From contig NC_009659.1 in the NCBI RefSeq assembly GCF_000013625.1, positions 2,728,001-2,792,000 of the forward strand: a stretch of DNA of 64,000 nt, in the 5' to 3' direction. The position numbers and the translations under genes were made by a program. This stretch comes from Janthinobacterium sp. Marseille. GTDB lineage: Bacteria; Pseudomonadota; Gammaproteobacteria; Burkholderiales; Burkholderiaceae_D. Positions 26,357 to 35,038 of the stretch are shown piece after piece. Every line of letters begins with the position of its first letter. The stretch's first letter is position 1. Below the pieces are notes generated by a model, which saw only the letters and a program-made list of their open reading frames with translations, ran no database searches and was not told the DNA's origin.

Positions 26357-27211
26357 TTAATCGGATGTCTTCGTTATTGATACATCGCGCTGATTTGGAT
26401 TTGGCAACTCTATGCCTGCATTTTCCAGCGCCTTGATGATTGCCAGCCGGACGTCTGAAGAGATTAAGCGCAGCTTCGTTCTCCTTGAATCAGTCCAAAA
26501 CCTGGATTCGATATAGAAATGCTCGGTAGTCAGGTCCCGCAAGCGGATCGAAGCGGCAGGATTTGTTGCCACGCCGGGAACAGCCTTCACGGTTTTCAAG
26601 ATAAGGGACATGGCAAGTTCGATGTCCTGGCCATACTCCAGATAGACAAAAACCGATGTTCGGCGTAGTTCTGATGCAGTGTTATTCGTGACACGTGACA
26701 TGAAGACTTCGCCATTTGGAACCAACACCAATCGCCCGTCATAAGTGCGTATGTGTGTCGCACGTATCTGGATACGCTCCACCGTGCCTTCGGTTTCGCC
26801 GACGACAATCTGGTCGCCGATTTCGAAAGTTTGTGCGATGAGGATGAATAGACCACTCACCAGGTTTGAAAGTACATCCTTTAATGCAAAACCCAGCGCA
26901 ACACCACCGAGTCCCAATCCTGTGGCCAAAGAACGGGCATCGACACCCACCACATCCAGCGCAACGAAGATGCCTATCAGCCATACGGTGTAATAAGACA
27001 GCATACGAATCAAACTGGCCTTCATCGGATTTTTGATGAACTTTGAACCGTATCTCGCCGCTCTTCGCACCAGAACTGCCAGCACCCAAAAAATAAGCAG
27101 TACAACAATAGCCGCCGATAGCAATGGCAACAATGCACTCAATCGCTCCATCAAGTGTTCAATGGCGATTTGAATATTGTCTGCAATCGATGCGTTAGGA
27201 GAAAGATCCAT
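26357..27211 (-). CDS. MscS-family mechanosensitive channel (small)
   Basis: A 284-residue channel with three membrane spans. The pore helix is the Gly/Ala-rich LATGLGLGGVALGFALKDVLSNLVSG (about residues 95-120), followed by the beta domain (QTFEIGDQIVVGETEGTVERIQIRATHIRT) and the C-terminal alpha/beta domain. It should release solutes when the membrane is stretched. I use the ATG at 27211, which has AGGGA upstream; a TTG two codons earlier also fits. It lies between sulfatase 3 and a lipoprotein gene on the same strand. Confidence 0.9.
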   Translation of the reverse strand: MDLSPNASIADNIQIAIEHLMERLSALLPLLSAAIVVLLIFWVLAVLVRRAARYGSKFIKNPMKASLIRMLSYYTVWLIGIFVALDVVGVDARSLATGLGLGGVALGFALKDVLSNLVSGLFILIAQTFEIGDQIVVGETEGTVERIQIRATHIRTYDGRLVLVPNGEVFMSRVTNNTASELRRTSVFVYLEYGQDIELAMSLILKTVKAVPGVATNPAASIRLRDLTTEHFYIESRFWTDSRRTKLRLISSDVRLAIIKALENAGIELPNPNQRDVSITKTSD

Positions 27212-27248
27212 TGGCAATCCCTACGATAGTCCGACCCCAAGGAAAAGC

Positions 27249-27274
27249 GCAGAGTGCAATTGTCCGCACTCTGC
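27249..27274 (-). terminator. Hairpin downstream of sulfatase 3
   Basis: GCAGAGTGC and GCACTCTGC form a nine-pair stem around an eight-base loop. On the minus strand a short T run (GCTTTTCC) follows. It lies 23 bp past the sulfatase 3 stop and may end or thin the transcript before the MscS gene. Confidence 0.6.
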
Positions 27275-27296
27275 AAGACTTCCAATACAAATTTAA

Positions 27297-28799
27297 TTAG
27301 CTGGCTTTGGATGCTTCCGTCATTTTTTCTATCACCTGATCCAGGCTAAAACTGGCGGCTTTTTGTCGTGGTGGAAATTCCTTGAAGGTGGCAAGGAATT
27401 CGCCAACGATCGCCTGGGCTGGAACCAACAGGAAGATATGCCGGAACATCCAGTCGTAGAAAGTATTCGACGTGATTTGCGCCCGCTCATAGGGATCCAT
27501 ACGCAAATTGAAAATGTATGGTGTACGCAGTACGACGAATGGTTCTTGCCAGATTTTTAGCGTACCCGGGACACGTTGTTCCAAAAAGAGCATTTTCCAA
27601 TTGTCATAGCGCAAAGCAGCAACATCACCGTCATCAGTAAAGTAAATAAAGCCCTTGCGCGGACTATTTTTTTCTTTGCCTGTCAGGTACGGAAGTATGT
27701 TGTAACCATCAAGATGGACCTTGAAGGTTTTCGCCCCAATCTTGTAGCCTTTTTTTAACTTGTCGCTAATATCAGACTCGCCGGCAACGGCCAGTATCGT
27801 GGGGAACCAATCTTGATGACTAACAATTTCGTTCGATTCAGATCCCGCCGCAATCTTGTTTGGATAACGTACCATACATGGCACGCGATACGCGCCTTCC
27901 CAACTCGAGTTTTTTTCGTTTCGGTAAGGCGTAGTGCCGGCATCCGGCCAGGTATTCATATGTGGGCCATTGTCGGTGCTGTACTGCACGAAGGTATCGT
28001 CTGCAATGCCAAGTTCATCAAGAAGGTCCAGCAACTCGCCTATGCATTTATCGTGATCGATCATGGCATCGTGATACTCCGATTGCCAGCGACCTGATTG
28101 GCCAAGACTCTCCGGTTTAATATGCGTCCAGGCATGCATGTGCGAAGTATTGAACCAGACAAAGAAAGGTTCGCCGGCATCATGCGCTGCCTTAATAAAT
28201 TTCTTCGCGCCGGCGAGAAATTCATCATCAACGGTTTCCATCCGTTTTTTTGTCAACGGCCCGGTATTCTCAATCTTTTGCCCACCCTTGCCATCAGCCC
28301 AGCAATGCAGCACGCCACGAGGACCGTACTTTTTCTTGAAATCGGGAAAGTCTTTTTCGTTCGGATAGTCGATTTCTTCAGGTTCTTCTTCAGCATTCAG
28401 GTGATATAAATTACCAAAAAATTCATCAAAACCATGTACGGTCGGCAAATGTTCGTCACGATCACCCAGGTGGTTTTTACCAAACTGGCCAGTGCGGTAG
28501 CCAAGCGGCTTGAGGGCTTCGGCAACGGTAATATCTTCTGCCTTCAACCCAAGATCCGCGCCTGGCAAACCGACCTTTGTCAAACCGGTACGCAAGCCGC
28601 ATTGCCCTGTCAAAAATGCTGCGCGACCTGCTGTACAACTTTGTTCCGCATAAAAATCCGTGAAGATCATGCCTTCTTTGGCAATGCGATCAATGTTCGG
28701 GGTGCGGTAACCCATTACGCCTCGGGTATAACAACTAAGATTCGATTGACCAATATCGTCACCCCACATAACAAGGATGTTCGGTTTCTTGCTCGCCAT
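27297..28799 (-). CDS. Type I sulfatase (arylsulfatase family), paralogue 3
   Basis: A 500-residue sulfatase of the same subfamily as paralogues 1 and 2. GDDIG is near residue 15, CTAGR near residue 57 (formylglycine site) and STDNGPH near residue 270. It lacks a signal peptide, starting MASKKPNILVMW. AAAGGA lies eight bases before the ATG. Paralogue 1 is the closer relative by the shared YHDxMIDHDxxxGExLDxLDELGI stretch. It faces the large MscS gene across a 364-bp gap (28800-29163) that contains a regulatory box and no other gene that I can support. Confidence 0.9.
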   Translation of the reverse strand: MASKKPNILVMWGDDIGQSNLSCYTRGVMGYRTPNIDRIAKEGMIFTDFYAEQSCTAGRAAFLTGQCGLRTGLTKVGLPGADLGLKAEDITVAEALKPLGYRTGQFGKNHLGDRDEHLPTVHGFDEFFGNLYHLNAEEEPEEIDYPNEKDFPDFKKKYGPRGVLHCWADGKGGQKIENTGPLTKKRMETVDDEFLAGAKKFIKAAHDAGEPFFVWFNTSHMHAWTHIKPESLGQSGRWQSEYHDAMIDHDKCIGELLDLLDELGIADDTFVQYSTDNGPHMNTWPDAGTTPYRNEKNSSWEGAYRVPCMVRYPNKIAAGSESNEIVSHQDWFPTILAVAGESDISDKLKKGYKIGAKTFKVHLDGYNILPYLTGKEKNSPRKGFIYFTDDGDVAALRYDNWKMLFLEQRVPGTLKIWQEPFVVLRTPYIFNLRMDPYERAQITSNTFYDWMFRHIFLLVPAQAIVGEFLATFKEFPPRQKAASFSLDQVIEKMTEASKAS

Positions 28800-28977
28800 G
28801 ATCTATTCCTTTCAGTTGAAAGAATGCGCATCGCATCCTCAAGATTGAATTGAACAACAGTAGTTACTCAAAAAACACCTGCTTTCAACGAGCACGCCCC
28901 CATCACCCTTCTTACCGGCATTCATAAAAATATCGCCCGAAGTGATGCATGGTCGATTGCAAAAAATGAATCGTCAA

Positions 28978-29013
28978 TTGCCCTTTGGAAGCCATTCCCT
29001 GCCCTTTGGTGCA
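28978..29013 (+). promoter_or_regulatory. Tandem copies of the repeated box
   Basis: A partial copy, TTGCCCTTTGG at 28978-28988, and a near-complete copy, CTGCCCTTTGGTGCA at 28999-29013 (14 of 15 positions, then A). Their starts are 21 bp apart, close to two helical turns, so two dimers could sit on one face. They lie about 180 bp upstream of sulfatase 3 and 150 bp upstream of the large MscS gene. Confidence 0.6.
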
Positions 29014-29163
29014 AGGCAAATCGTCTCGATGGGCAAATCGAATAAAGTTCAGTGCACACTTATTGACGCACCAGTATTTCCACCCTTAGGATGAATATCG
29101 AAGTTGCATTTTCCGAAGCCTGTCATACAGGTTTAGTGATTACTCCTCTCTGGAAGAAATCTT

Positions 29164-30894
29164 ATGCTCTCGCTTCGCGACACAATGTCCGCTGGCACAC
29201 TTCGACAGATGCTCTCTGGTCTTTTCGCGGTACTGTTATTCCTTTCAGCACCGGCTTTTTGCGCACAGGCTGATACTGCCTTATCCAAAGAAGTACAGCC
29301 TGAGTCCATGCCTCAAACAAAGACGCAGCATAGCGACGATGCCACTGCGGCAGAAGCAGCTGTCATTGTCTTGAATCGTAAGGTCGCTGTATTTCGCTCA
29401 TCCCTGCGCGGAGTTTCACCGGCAGCCCGTGCCGAGCGCAGTCGACAGAAACTCAATGAAATTTTGCATGGTGTTGAAACAGGAGCCGTTACCGTCAATC
29501 GCGAACCGCAAGGCAATGTGCTGCTGGTCGATGGCAAGCTGGCTTTCATGCTATTGCCGAACGATGCTGATGCCGTGCGAGGTGAAACCCTGGATTCGAT
29601 TACCGGGAAAACGGTTTCTGCGTTGGAGCAAGTGATTGCAGAAGCGAAGGAGGCACAGGACCGCAAGCGACTGTTGCGCAACTTTGGCCATTGGGTGTTG
29701 GCGACACTTATATTCTGCTTTTCGGTTTGGCTGGTATTTCGGGTGCGCAAATGGTTATCGCGACACCTGGCACGCATGTTTCAATCAGGCGCTGCCAACA
29801 TTCAACTCGGCGGCGCCCGCCTGTTGGCGGAAGAACGCGTCAGCATGTTGGCACACAGCTTTGGCAGCCTCATCACCTGGATGATCATCTTGCTGATGTC
29901 GTATGAATGGTTAAGTTATTCATTACGACAGTTTCCCTACACGCGCCCATGGGGAGAGCAATTAAACCAATATTTGATCGGTGTCGCCCTCCATATAGGC
30001 AGCAGCATCCTGCATGCCTTGCCCAACTTATTGATCGCACTCATCATCTTCGCCCTGGCGCGGACCACCATTCGGATGCTTGCTCCATTCTTTGACAGGC
30101 TGGAAGCGGGCACCGCCCATTTGGGCAGCATAGATAGAGACACCGCAAAACCGACCCGCTGGATTTTTAGCGTGGGTGTATGGTTGTTTGCGATTGTAAT
30201 GGCCTATCCATACTTACCGGGCTCTCAAAGTGATGCCTTCCGCGGGATGTCGGTTTTAGTCGGATTGATGGTGAGCGTCGGCGGTGCCAGTTTGCTGGGA
30301 CAGGCGGCCAGCGGCTTGGTCCTGATGTATTCACGCACCTTGCGCATTGGCGAGTATGTGCGCATCAACGATCACGAAGGAACCGTTACAGAGCTTCGCA
30401 CGTTTACAACGCGGATACGTACCGGACTGGGAGAAGAACTGACTTTGCCTAATGCCCTGGTATTGAGCACAGTCACTAAAAACTATTCCCGCACAGTCAA
30501 GGGAAAGGGATACATCGTCGATACCGTTGTGACGATTGGCTACGATACGCCATGGCGGCAAGTGGAAGCGATGTTGCTGGAGGCTGCGGCAAAAACGGCA
30601 GGCATCATCACAGCTCCCCCACCGCAGGTATTCCAGACGGCGTTGTCGGATTTCTATCCAGAATATAGATTGGTTTGCCAGGCGGTTCCCAGTGAGCCTC
30701 GCTCCCGTGCAGAAGTATTAGCCCAGCTGCATGCCAATATCCAGGACGTCTTTAACGAATACGGCGTGCAGATCATGTCACCACATTATCTCGGGGATCC
30801 GGACACTGTAAAAATAGTACCCAAAAAAATGTGGTTCACTGCTCCGGCAAAAAACGACACCCCTGTGAGTACGGATGGCGCTTCCACCAACTGA
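29164..30894 (+). CDS. MscS-family channel with long N-terminal extension
   Basis: A 576-residue protein: a signal-like N-terminus (cleavage near FCAQAD), a periplasmic region to about residue 175 with a Gln/Glu/Lys-rich helical part, four to five membrane spans, then the MscS core (SVGGASLLGQAASGLVLMYSRT, EYVRINDHEGTVTELRTFTTRIR). The layout is that of larger MscS paralogues that sense envelope state as well as tension. GGAAGAAA lies before the ATG. The gene for a small DUF1622 membrane protein follows 71 bp on. A tandem box lies upstream. Confidence 0.85.
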   Translation: MLSLRDTMSAGTLRQMLSGLFAVLLFLSAPAFCAQADTALSKEVQPESMPQTKTQHSDDATAAEAAVIVLNRKVAVFRSSLRGVSPAARAERSRQKLNEILHGVETGAVTVNREPQGNVLLVDGKLAFMLLPNDADAVRGETLDSITGKTVSALEQVIAEAKEAQDRKRLLRNFGHWVLATLIFCFSVWLVFRVRKWLSRHLARMFQSGAANIQLGGARLLAEERVSMLAHSFGSLITWMIILLMSYEWLSYSLRQFPYTRPWGEQLNQYLIGVALHIGSSILHALPNLLIALIIFALARTTIRMLAPFFDRLEAGTAHLGSIDRDTAKPTRWIFSVGVWLFAIVMAYPYLPGSQSDAFRGMSVLVGLMVSVGGASLLGQAASGLVLMYSRTLRIGEYVRINDHEGTVTELRTFTTRIRTGLGEELTLPNALVLSTVTKNYSRTVKGKGYIVDTVVTIGYDTPWRQVEAMLLEAAAKTAGIITAPPPQVFQTALSDFYPEYRLVCQAVPSEPRSRAEVLAQLHANIQDVFNEYGVQIMSPHYLGDPDTVKIVPKKMWFTAPAKNDTPVSTDGASTN

Positions 30895-30965
30895 ATCCCG
30901 ATTTGAATTGCGTGGTGTGGAGAATTCATTTCGCCGTGGTATAGACTTTTAACAGGTGAAACACT

Positions 30966-31322
30966 ATGGAAGAACTCTTCAAAACAATCGCTGCATATAT
31001 CGCACTCGTCATTGAATCGATAGGCATTTTAATGATTGCAATCGGCACCGTAGTTGCAATTGCAAATGTTTTACAACACGTTTTGGTGCAGAAACGAAAC
31101 AACGCTGAACAGCGTAATGTATACCTACAATATGCAGGGTGGCTGGTTGCCGGGCTGACCTTCCAGTTAGCCGGCGATATCGTACACACAGCGATTGCAC
31201 CAAGTTGGGATGAGATCGGCAAGCTGGCGGCGATTGCGCTTATACGTACCTTCCTTACTTATTTCCTGGATAAAGATATGGAGTCCATGCGGGAGAAGCA
31301 AAAAGAAGCGCTGGATAAATGA
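30966..31322 (+). CDS. DUF1622 membrane protein
   Basis: A 118-residue protein with two to three spans (about residues 10-33, 55-75 and a less certain one at 83-100) and a charged C-terminus. The patterns IESIGILMIAIGTVVAI and the YLQYAGWLVAGLTFQLAGDIV segment fit the DUF1622 family of uncharacterised membrane proteins. AGGTGAAA lies upstream. It is the last gene of the sulfatase-related block, probably cotranscribed with the MscS gene. Confidence 0.8.
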   Translation: MEELFKTIAAYIALVIESIGILMIAIGTVVAIANVLQHVLVQKRNNAEQRNVYLQYAGWLVAGLTFQLAGDIVHTAIAPSWDEIGKLAAIALIRTFLTYFLDKDMESMREKQKEALDK

Positions 31323-31465
31323 ACTGATTCAGTCATGTAGCTGCGTAGCCGCTTCTGAGCTGGCTAAAAGATCGATGAATAATGAAAATGCTTACGTACG
31401 TATACACACTACGCACATCGCCCAACTGGCGGGATTTTTCGGATGGTTCCGCGACCTGCCATAAA

Positions 31466-31494
31466 AAATGGCCCGGTAATAACTTGGGCCATTT
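31466..31494. terminator. Hairpin terminator, bidirectional
   Basis: AAATGGCCC and GGGCCATTT form a nine-pair stem with an 11-base loop; A runs on the left give a T run on the minus strand. It lies between the DUF1622 gene and the end of ribE and could serve both. Confidence 0.65.
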
Positions 31495-31556
31495 AACTAT
31501 TGGATTCACGTCCAATCCTATTGCATCAATCCATTGATTTTGTTCAATAAAATAGA

Positions 31557-32168
31557 TTATTGAGACTGTGAAAGCATGCGTTCAACATAACGCGCGATCA
31601 AATCAATTTCCAGGTTGACCTTGCTACCTGCTTGCAAATGTTTAAGGGTCGTAACTTGTACCGTATGCGGGATCAGGTTGACCGAGAAAGTGCAGCCATT
31701 CGCACTATCGACAACGGTGTTCACCGTCAGCGATACGCCATTGATGACGATAGACCCCTTGACGGCGATGAACTTGCCCAGCTCCTTTGGCGCCGTCACG
31801 GCCAGCAGCCATGATTCACCTACCGGTTCAAACTTGCTGACCACGCCCAGTCCATCAACATGGCCGGACACCAGGTGGCCGCCGAGGCGTTCCGACAGGG
31901 TCACGGCTTTTTCCAGATTCACTTCACCAATGGCATCGAGTCCGGCGGTGCAATTGAGGCTTTCACGCGAGACATCGACATCAAACTGCTTGTCTGTCTT
32001 CGCGACCACCGTCATACATGCGCCATTCAAAGTGATTGAATCACCCAGCGCGACATCGGCCAAAGGCAGGCCGCCTGCATCGACCGTCAGGCGGTGTCCG
32101 GCTTCAGCATCGCCGAGCGGGGTAATGTGGGTAATTTTGCCTATGGCAGCGACGATTCCAGTAAACAT
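31557..32168 (-). CDS. ribE: Riboflavin synthase, alpha chain
   Basis: A 203-residue enzyme that forms riboflavin from two molecules of 6,7-dimethyl-8-ribityllumazine. The MFTGIVAAIGKI start is typical; two lumazine-binding repeats follow (about residues 1-95, and 96-195 with LGGHLVSGHVDGLG). Length is normal. It lies 17 bp downstream of ribD and is part of a rib operon. No FMN riboswitch is seen in the gap upstream of ribD. Confidence 0.95.
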   Translation of the reverse strand: MFTGIVAAIGKITHITPLGDAEAGHRLTVDAGGLPLADVALGDSITLNGACMTVVAKTDKQFDVDVSRESLNCTAGLDAIGEVNLEKAVTLSERLGGHLVSGHVDGLGVVSKFEPVGESWLLAVTAPKELGKFIAVKGSIVINGVSLTVNTVVDSANGCTFSVNLIPHTVQVTTLKHLQAGSKVNLEIDLIARYVERMLSQSQ

Positions 32169-32185
32169 GATGGCGTGAAAATTAG

Positions 32186-33292
32186 TTAGATGAAACGAGC
32201 AAGGATACGCAAATCGGCACCGATCTGCTTGACCTCATGGAAAGTTAAGTTTTTCTTATGTTCCAGCGACTCCAGCGGCGGCAGGTTGAACATGCGCTGC
32301 GCATCGCCCAATAAAGTCGGCGCCAGATACACCAGCAACTCATCGACGCAGCCTTCGCGTATCAAGGAGCCGTTCAGTTTAAAGCCTGCTTCTACATGCA
32401 ATTCATTGATCTGGCGTCGTCCCAGTTCCTGCATCAACGCCGCCAGGTCAACCTTGCCGCCGGCATTCGGCAACACAATGATTTCATGACCCAGGTCGCG
32501 CAGTGGCTTTTCTTTTTCCGGATTGGCTTGCGCCGCCACGATCAGCGTACCGCCACCGCTCAGCACACGCGCATGCGGGCTAATCTGCAAATGGCTGTCA
32601 ATCACGATGCGTTGCGGCTGGCGCGGTGTATCGATGGCACGCACCGTCAATTGCGGATCATCTTCCATTACGGTACCGATACCGGTCAGGATCGCACAGG
32701 CACGAGCGCGCCAGTAATGGCCATCCGCACGCGCCTCGTCACCGGTAATCCATTGGCTGATGCCATTATGCAGCGCGGTCATGCCATCCAGGCTGGCCGC
32801 ACTCTTCATGCGCACCCACGGCTTGCCATGCTGCATGCGCGACAGGAAGCCGATATTCATTTCCCGTGCTTCCGCTTCCAGTACACCGCAACTGACCTGT
32901 ATGCCCGCCGCTTCCAGCCGTGCCAGGCCCTGCCCTGCAACCAGCGGATTCGGATCGGCGATCGCCGCCACCACGCGTGCAACCCGTGCTTTTATCAAGG
33001 CGTCGGCACACGGCGGTGTACGGCCGTGATGGCTGCACGGTTCCAGCGTGACATAGACAGTCGAGCCGCTGACGTCGAAGCCGCGATCTGCGGCATCATT
33101 GAGCGCCTGCACTTCGGCATGCGCATGGCCGACCGGTTGCGTATAACCGCTACCGATGACTTTGTTTTCCTTGACGATGACGCAACCGACGCGCGGATTG
33201 GGTGTGGTCGTGAACATGCCCTTGGCAGCCAATTCCAATGCCAGGCGTATGCCCTGTACGTCGCTATGAATTTCCACGAGAGTCTTTACCAA
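32186..33292 (-). CDS. ribD: Bifunctional riboflavin deaminase/reductase
   Basis: A 368-residue protein with an N-terminal cytidine-deaminase-like domain (HAEVQAL near residue 77; PCSHHGRTPPC zinc motif near residue 108) and a C-terminal reductase domain (about 150-368, with GDEARADGHYWRARACAILTGIGT). It performs the second and third steps of riboflavin synthesis. No ATG exists near the expected start: the frame opens with TTG at 33292 or GTG at 33277, with GGTAAAG upstream of the latter. The first internal ATG (residue 26) would trim the deaminase domain. Confidence 0.93.
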   Translation of the reverse strand: MVKTLVEIHSDVQGIRLALELAAKGMFTTTPNPRVGCVIVKENKVIGSGYTQPVGHAHAEVQALNDAADRGFDVSGSTVYVTLEPCSHHGRTPPCADALIKARVARVVAAIADPNPLVAGQGLARLEAAGIQVSCGVLEAEAREMNIGFLSRMQHGKPWVRMKSAASLDGMTALHNGISQWITGDEARADGHYWRARACAILTGIGTVMEDDPQLTVRAIDTPRQPQRIVIDSHLQISPHARVLSGGGTLIVAAQANPEKEKPLRDLGHEIIVLPNAGGKVDLAALMQELGRRQINELHVEAGFKLNGSLIREGCVDELLVYLAPTLLGDAQRMFNLPPLESLEHKKNLTFHEVKQIGADLRILARFI

Positions 33293-33328
33293 TGATGAAG
33301 TCGTTAATCGATAGCGGCCCGCTTGCCT

Positions 33329-33856
33329 TCAGCAGCCTGCCTTGCGCGGATTGCAGACGCGTGGCCGCCCCAGGAAGTTGATGACGAGCTTGCGCGAATG
33401 CGGCCCCAGTTCCAGCAACCAATGTCCGGACTGCGCGATCTGGTTACCCGCATTGTTACGGCTCCGGCCGCTACCGTTGAATGCGATATATTGTACTTTC
33501 GAATCGCTAAAGCGGGGCGTGATACGCAGATCCCGGATATTGGCACGGTAGGAATGGATGATCAGCTCATCCTGGTCCGGCCGCTGGTTATTGTTTTCAT
33601 CGACAAAAACCAGCCAGCCATTACTCCATTGCCGCCCATCCAGCGGCACCAGGTCGACCCGCCGCCCACGATGGATTGCCTCAGAGCGCGCCATGTTGAC
33701 CGCCATAAACAAGGCATTGCTACTCGTCGTCAGGCGCTGGCTTTGGATCAGGCTGGAAAAACCGGGAATGGCGATTGCCAGCAGCGCCGCGCTTATCGAC
33801 AGGATGACCAGCAGCTCGATCAGCGTGAGTCCATCTGACACTGAATGACGCTGCAT
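33329..33856 (-). CDS. fimT: FimT/GspH-type minor pseudopilin
   Basis: A 175-residue protein with a prepilin leader (DGLTLIELLVILSISAALLAIAIPGF) cut after the Gly and followed by a Glu at position 5 and a membrane helix. The rest fits GspH/FimT: MARSEAIHRGRRVDLVPLDG and NGWLVFVDENNNQRPD. It should be a minor subunit of the type IV pilus. The ATG at 33856 starts four bases after the pilE stop with TAAGG upstream; a longer frame overlaps pilE. It ends the minor pilin operon. Confidence 0.85.
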   Translation of the reverse strand: MQRHSVSDGLTLIELLVILSISAALLAIAIPGFSSLIQSQRLTTSSNALFMAVNMARSEAIHRGRRVDLVPLDGRQWSNGWLVFVDENNNQRPDQDELIIHSYRANIRDLRITPRFSDSKVQYIAFNGSGRSRNNAGNQIAQSGHWLLELGPHSRKLVINFLGRPRVCNPRKAGC

Positions 33857-33860
33857 CGCC

Positions 33861-34301
33861 TTACCAGCAATCATTCGCAGCCGCGGATTTATCACCACGG
33901 CTATCGAGGGTCAGGGTGCCGCACATGAAATCGCGGTAGGAAGCATCTACCCTGTCAGTGCCGGGTCGGGCCATCAGGCGTATGCAATGACGGATTCCGC
34001 TGCTGTCACAAGCTTCAGCACTAATTTCATAGGAGCTGCTCTGTTCACTGGTACCGGAGTACCAACTGAATTGCCGCGCATGTTCATCGCCAGAAGTCGC
34101 AGAAAACGGCAAGTAAGTCGTATGTACCGAATAATAACGTTCCTGCTGCTGCATCAACCGCATCAAAGCGGCACGCCCTTCCGCCCGCTTACTCTTGATG
34201 ACTGCATTTTGATACGAAGGAATCGCCAGGGTCGCCAACAAGGCAACGATAAGCAGCGCTACCATTATTTCTATCAGTGTAAAACCGCTGTTCACTCGCA
34301 T
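33861..34301 (-). CDS. pilE: PilE-type minor pilin
   Basis: A 146-residue prepilin with leader GFTLIEIMVALLIVALLATLAIPSY and the PilE pattern (YQNAVIKSKRAEGRAALMRLMQQQERYY). Two pairs of cysteines occur in the C-terminal half (EACDSSGIRHC, MCGTL and a C-terminal NDCW). The start overlaps the end of pilX by ten bases and has AGGAG. Type IV pilus tip or priming complex is the expected location. Confidence 0.88.
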   Translation of the reverse strand: MRVNSGFTLIEIMVALLIVALLATLAIPSYQNAVIKSKRAEGRAALMRLMQQQERYYSVHTTYLPFSATSGDEHARQFSWYSGTSEQSSSYEISAEACDSSGIRHCIRLMARPGTDRVDASYRDFMCGTLTLDSRGDKSAAANDCW

Positions 34302-35038
34302 CGCCGCTCCTGGCACTTTCTGTCAACAAGCGACAATTCCGGCCAATTGATCATTTCGCGCCAGCTCAGCCGCCCAGCCCGCAGCGGTGCCTGGATACCG
34401 GACGCACCTGCAGGTAGCGATTTACGATAAACAGTTTGCAGCACTACCTGGGTAGTCTCGCGTACGCCGAAGCCGATTGCCGTCACCCGATAGAAATACG
34501 CCGGCTTGCCGCTGAATTGGCTAATACTTTTATCGTCCAGTAATTCGATTGCATAGCGTGGAGCCCTGGCTGGCAAAGAACCCGCACCAAAAGGAAAGGC
34601 ATTCCCGGTAAAACGACCATAAGCCACGGTATGCACGGTAAGCGGCGCATCATCGGTAAAATCGAGAGTCTTCCAGGTCGGTGTCCTGCCATCTGCAATG
34701 GCGCGACACAAACCCAGATAGACGTTCTGTATGCCGCTGCCGCAGGAACTATCACCAGTCTCGGGAAAGCCCGGACTACTCTCGGCAGAGAAAATATAGC
34801 TGCGCGATTCACTGATATCAGGTGAATGCCGGATATCCAGTTCAGCATCAAGCAATGCTGCTTCCGCCGCCTGGAAAGCGATCAGCCTGTCCCTGTCATT
34901 GCGCGCGGTCTTTTCTCCCTGCAGCGCAATCTGTGCCGTGGCAACTCCCAACAACAGTACCAGTTGCAACATGATGAGCGTAGTGAACAAGGTCGCGCCG
35001 ACTTGCAGCCTGCTGCATCGGTGTGGATATGCCTTCAT
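34292..35038 (-). CDS. pilX: PilX-type minor pilin
   Basis: A 248-residue protein with an N-terminal hydrophobic helix (VGATLFTTLIMLQLVLLLGVATAQIALQGEKTARNDRD) lacking the canonical Gly-Phe-Thr leader, as in PilX/GspK-like proteins, then QAAEAALLDAELDIR. It ends in a Cys-rich tail (DRKCQERRCE). It overlaps both neighbours. It belongs to the pilus priming complex by analogy. Confidence 0.85.
   Translation of the reverse strand: MKAYPHRCSRLQVGATLFTTLIMLQLVLLLGVATAQIALQGEKTARNDRDRLIAFQAAEAALLDAELDIRHSPDISESRSYIFSAESSPGFPETGDSSCGSGIQNVYLGLCRAIADGRTPTWKTLDFTDDAPLTVHTVAYGRFTGNAFPFGAGSLPARAPRYAIELLDDKSISQFSGKPAYFYRVTAIGFGVRETTQVVLQTVYRKSLPAGASGIQAPLRAGRLSWREMINWPELSLVDRKCQERRCE

Noticed and set aside
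4787..28799. Three similar sulfatase genes as an insertion-sequence or transposon footprint
   Set aside because: No transposase, no terminal inverted repeats and no target duplications are visible; the copies have diverged at protein level and look like old paralogues.
31376..31464. Short plus-strand frame after DUF1622
   Set aside because: Under 30 codons, no good ribosome site and no hydrophobic or repeated pattern; left out.
33262..33292. FMN riboswitch before ribD
   Set aside because: The gap to fimT is only 36 bp and has no RFN-element motifs.
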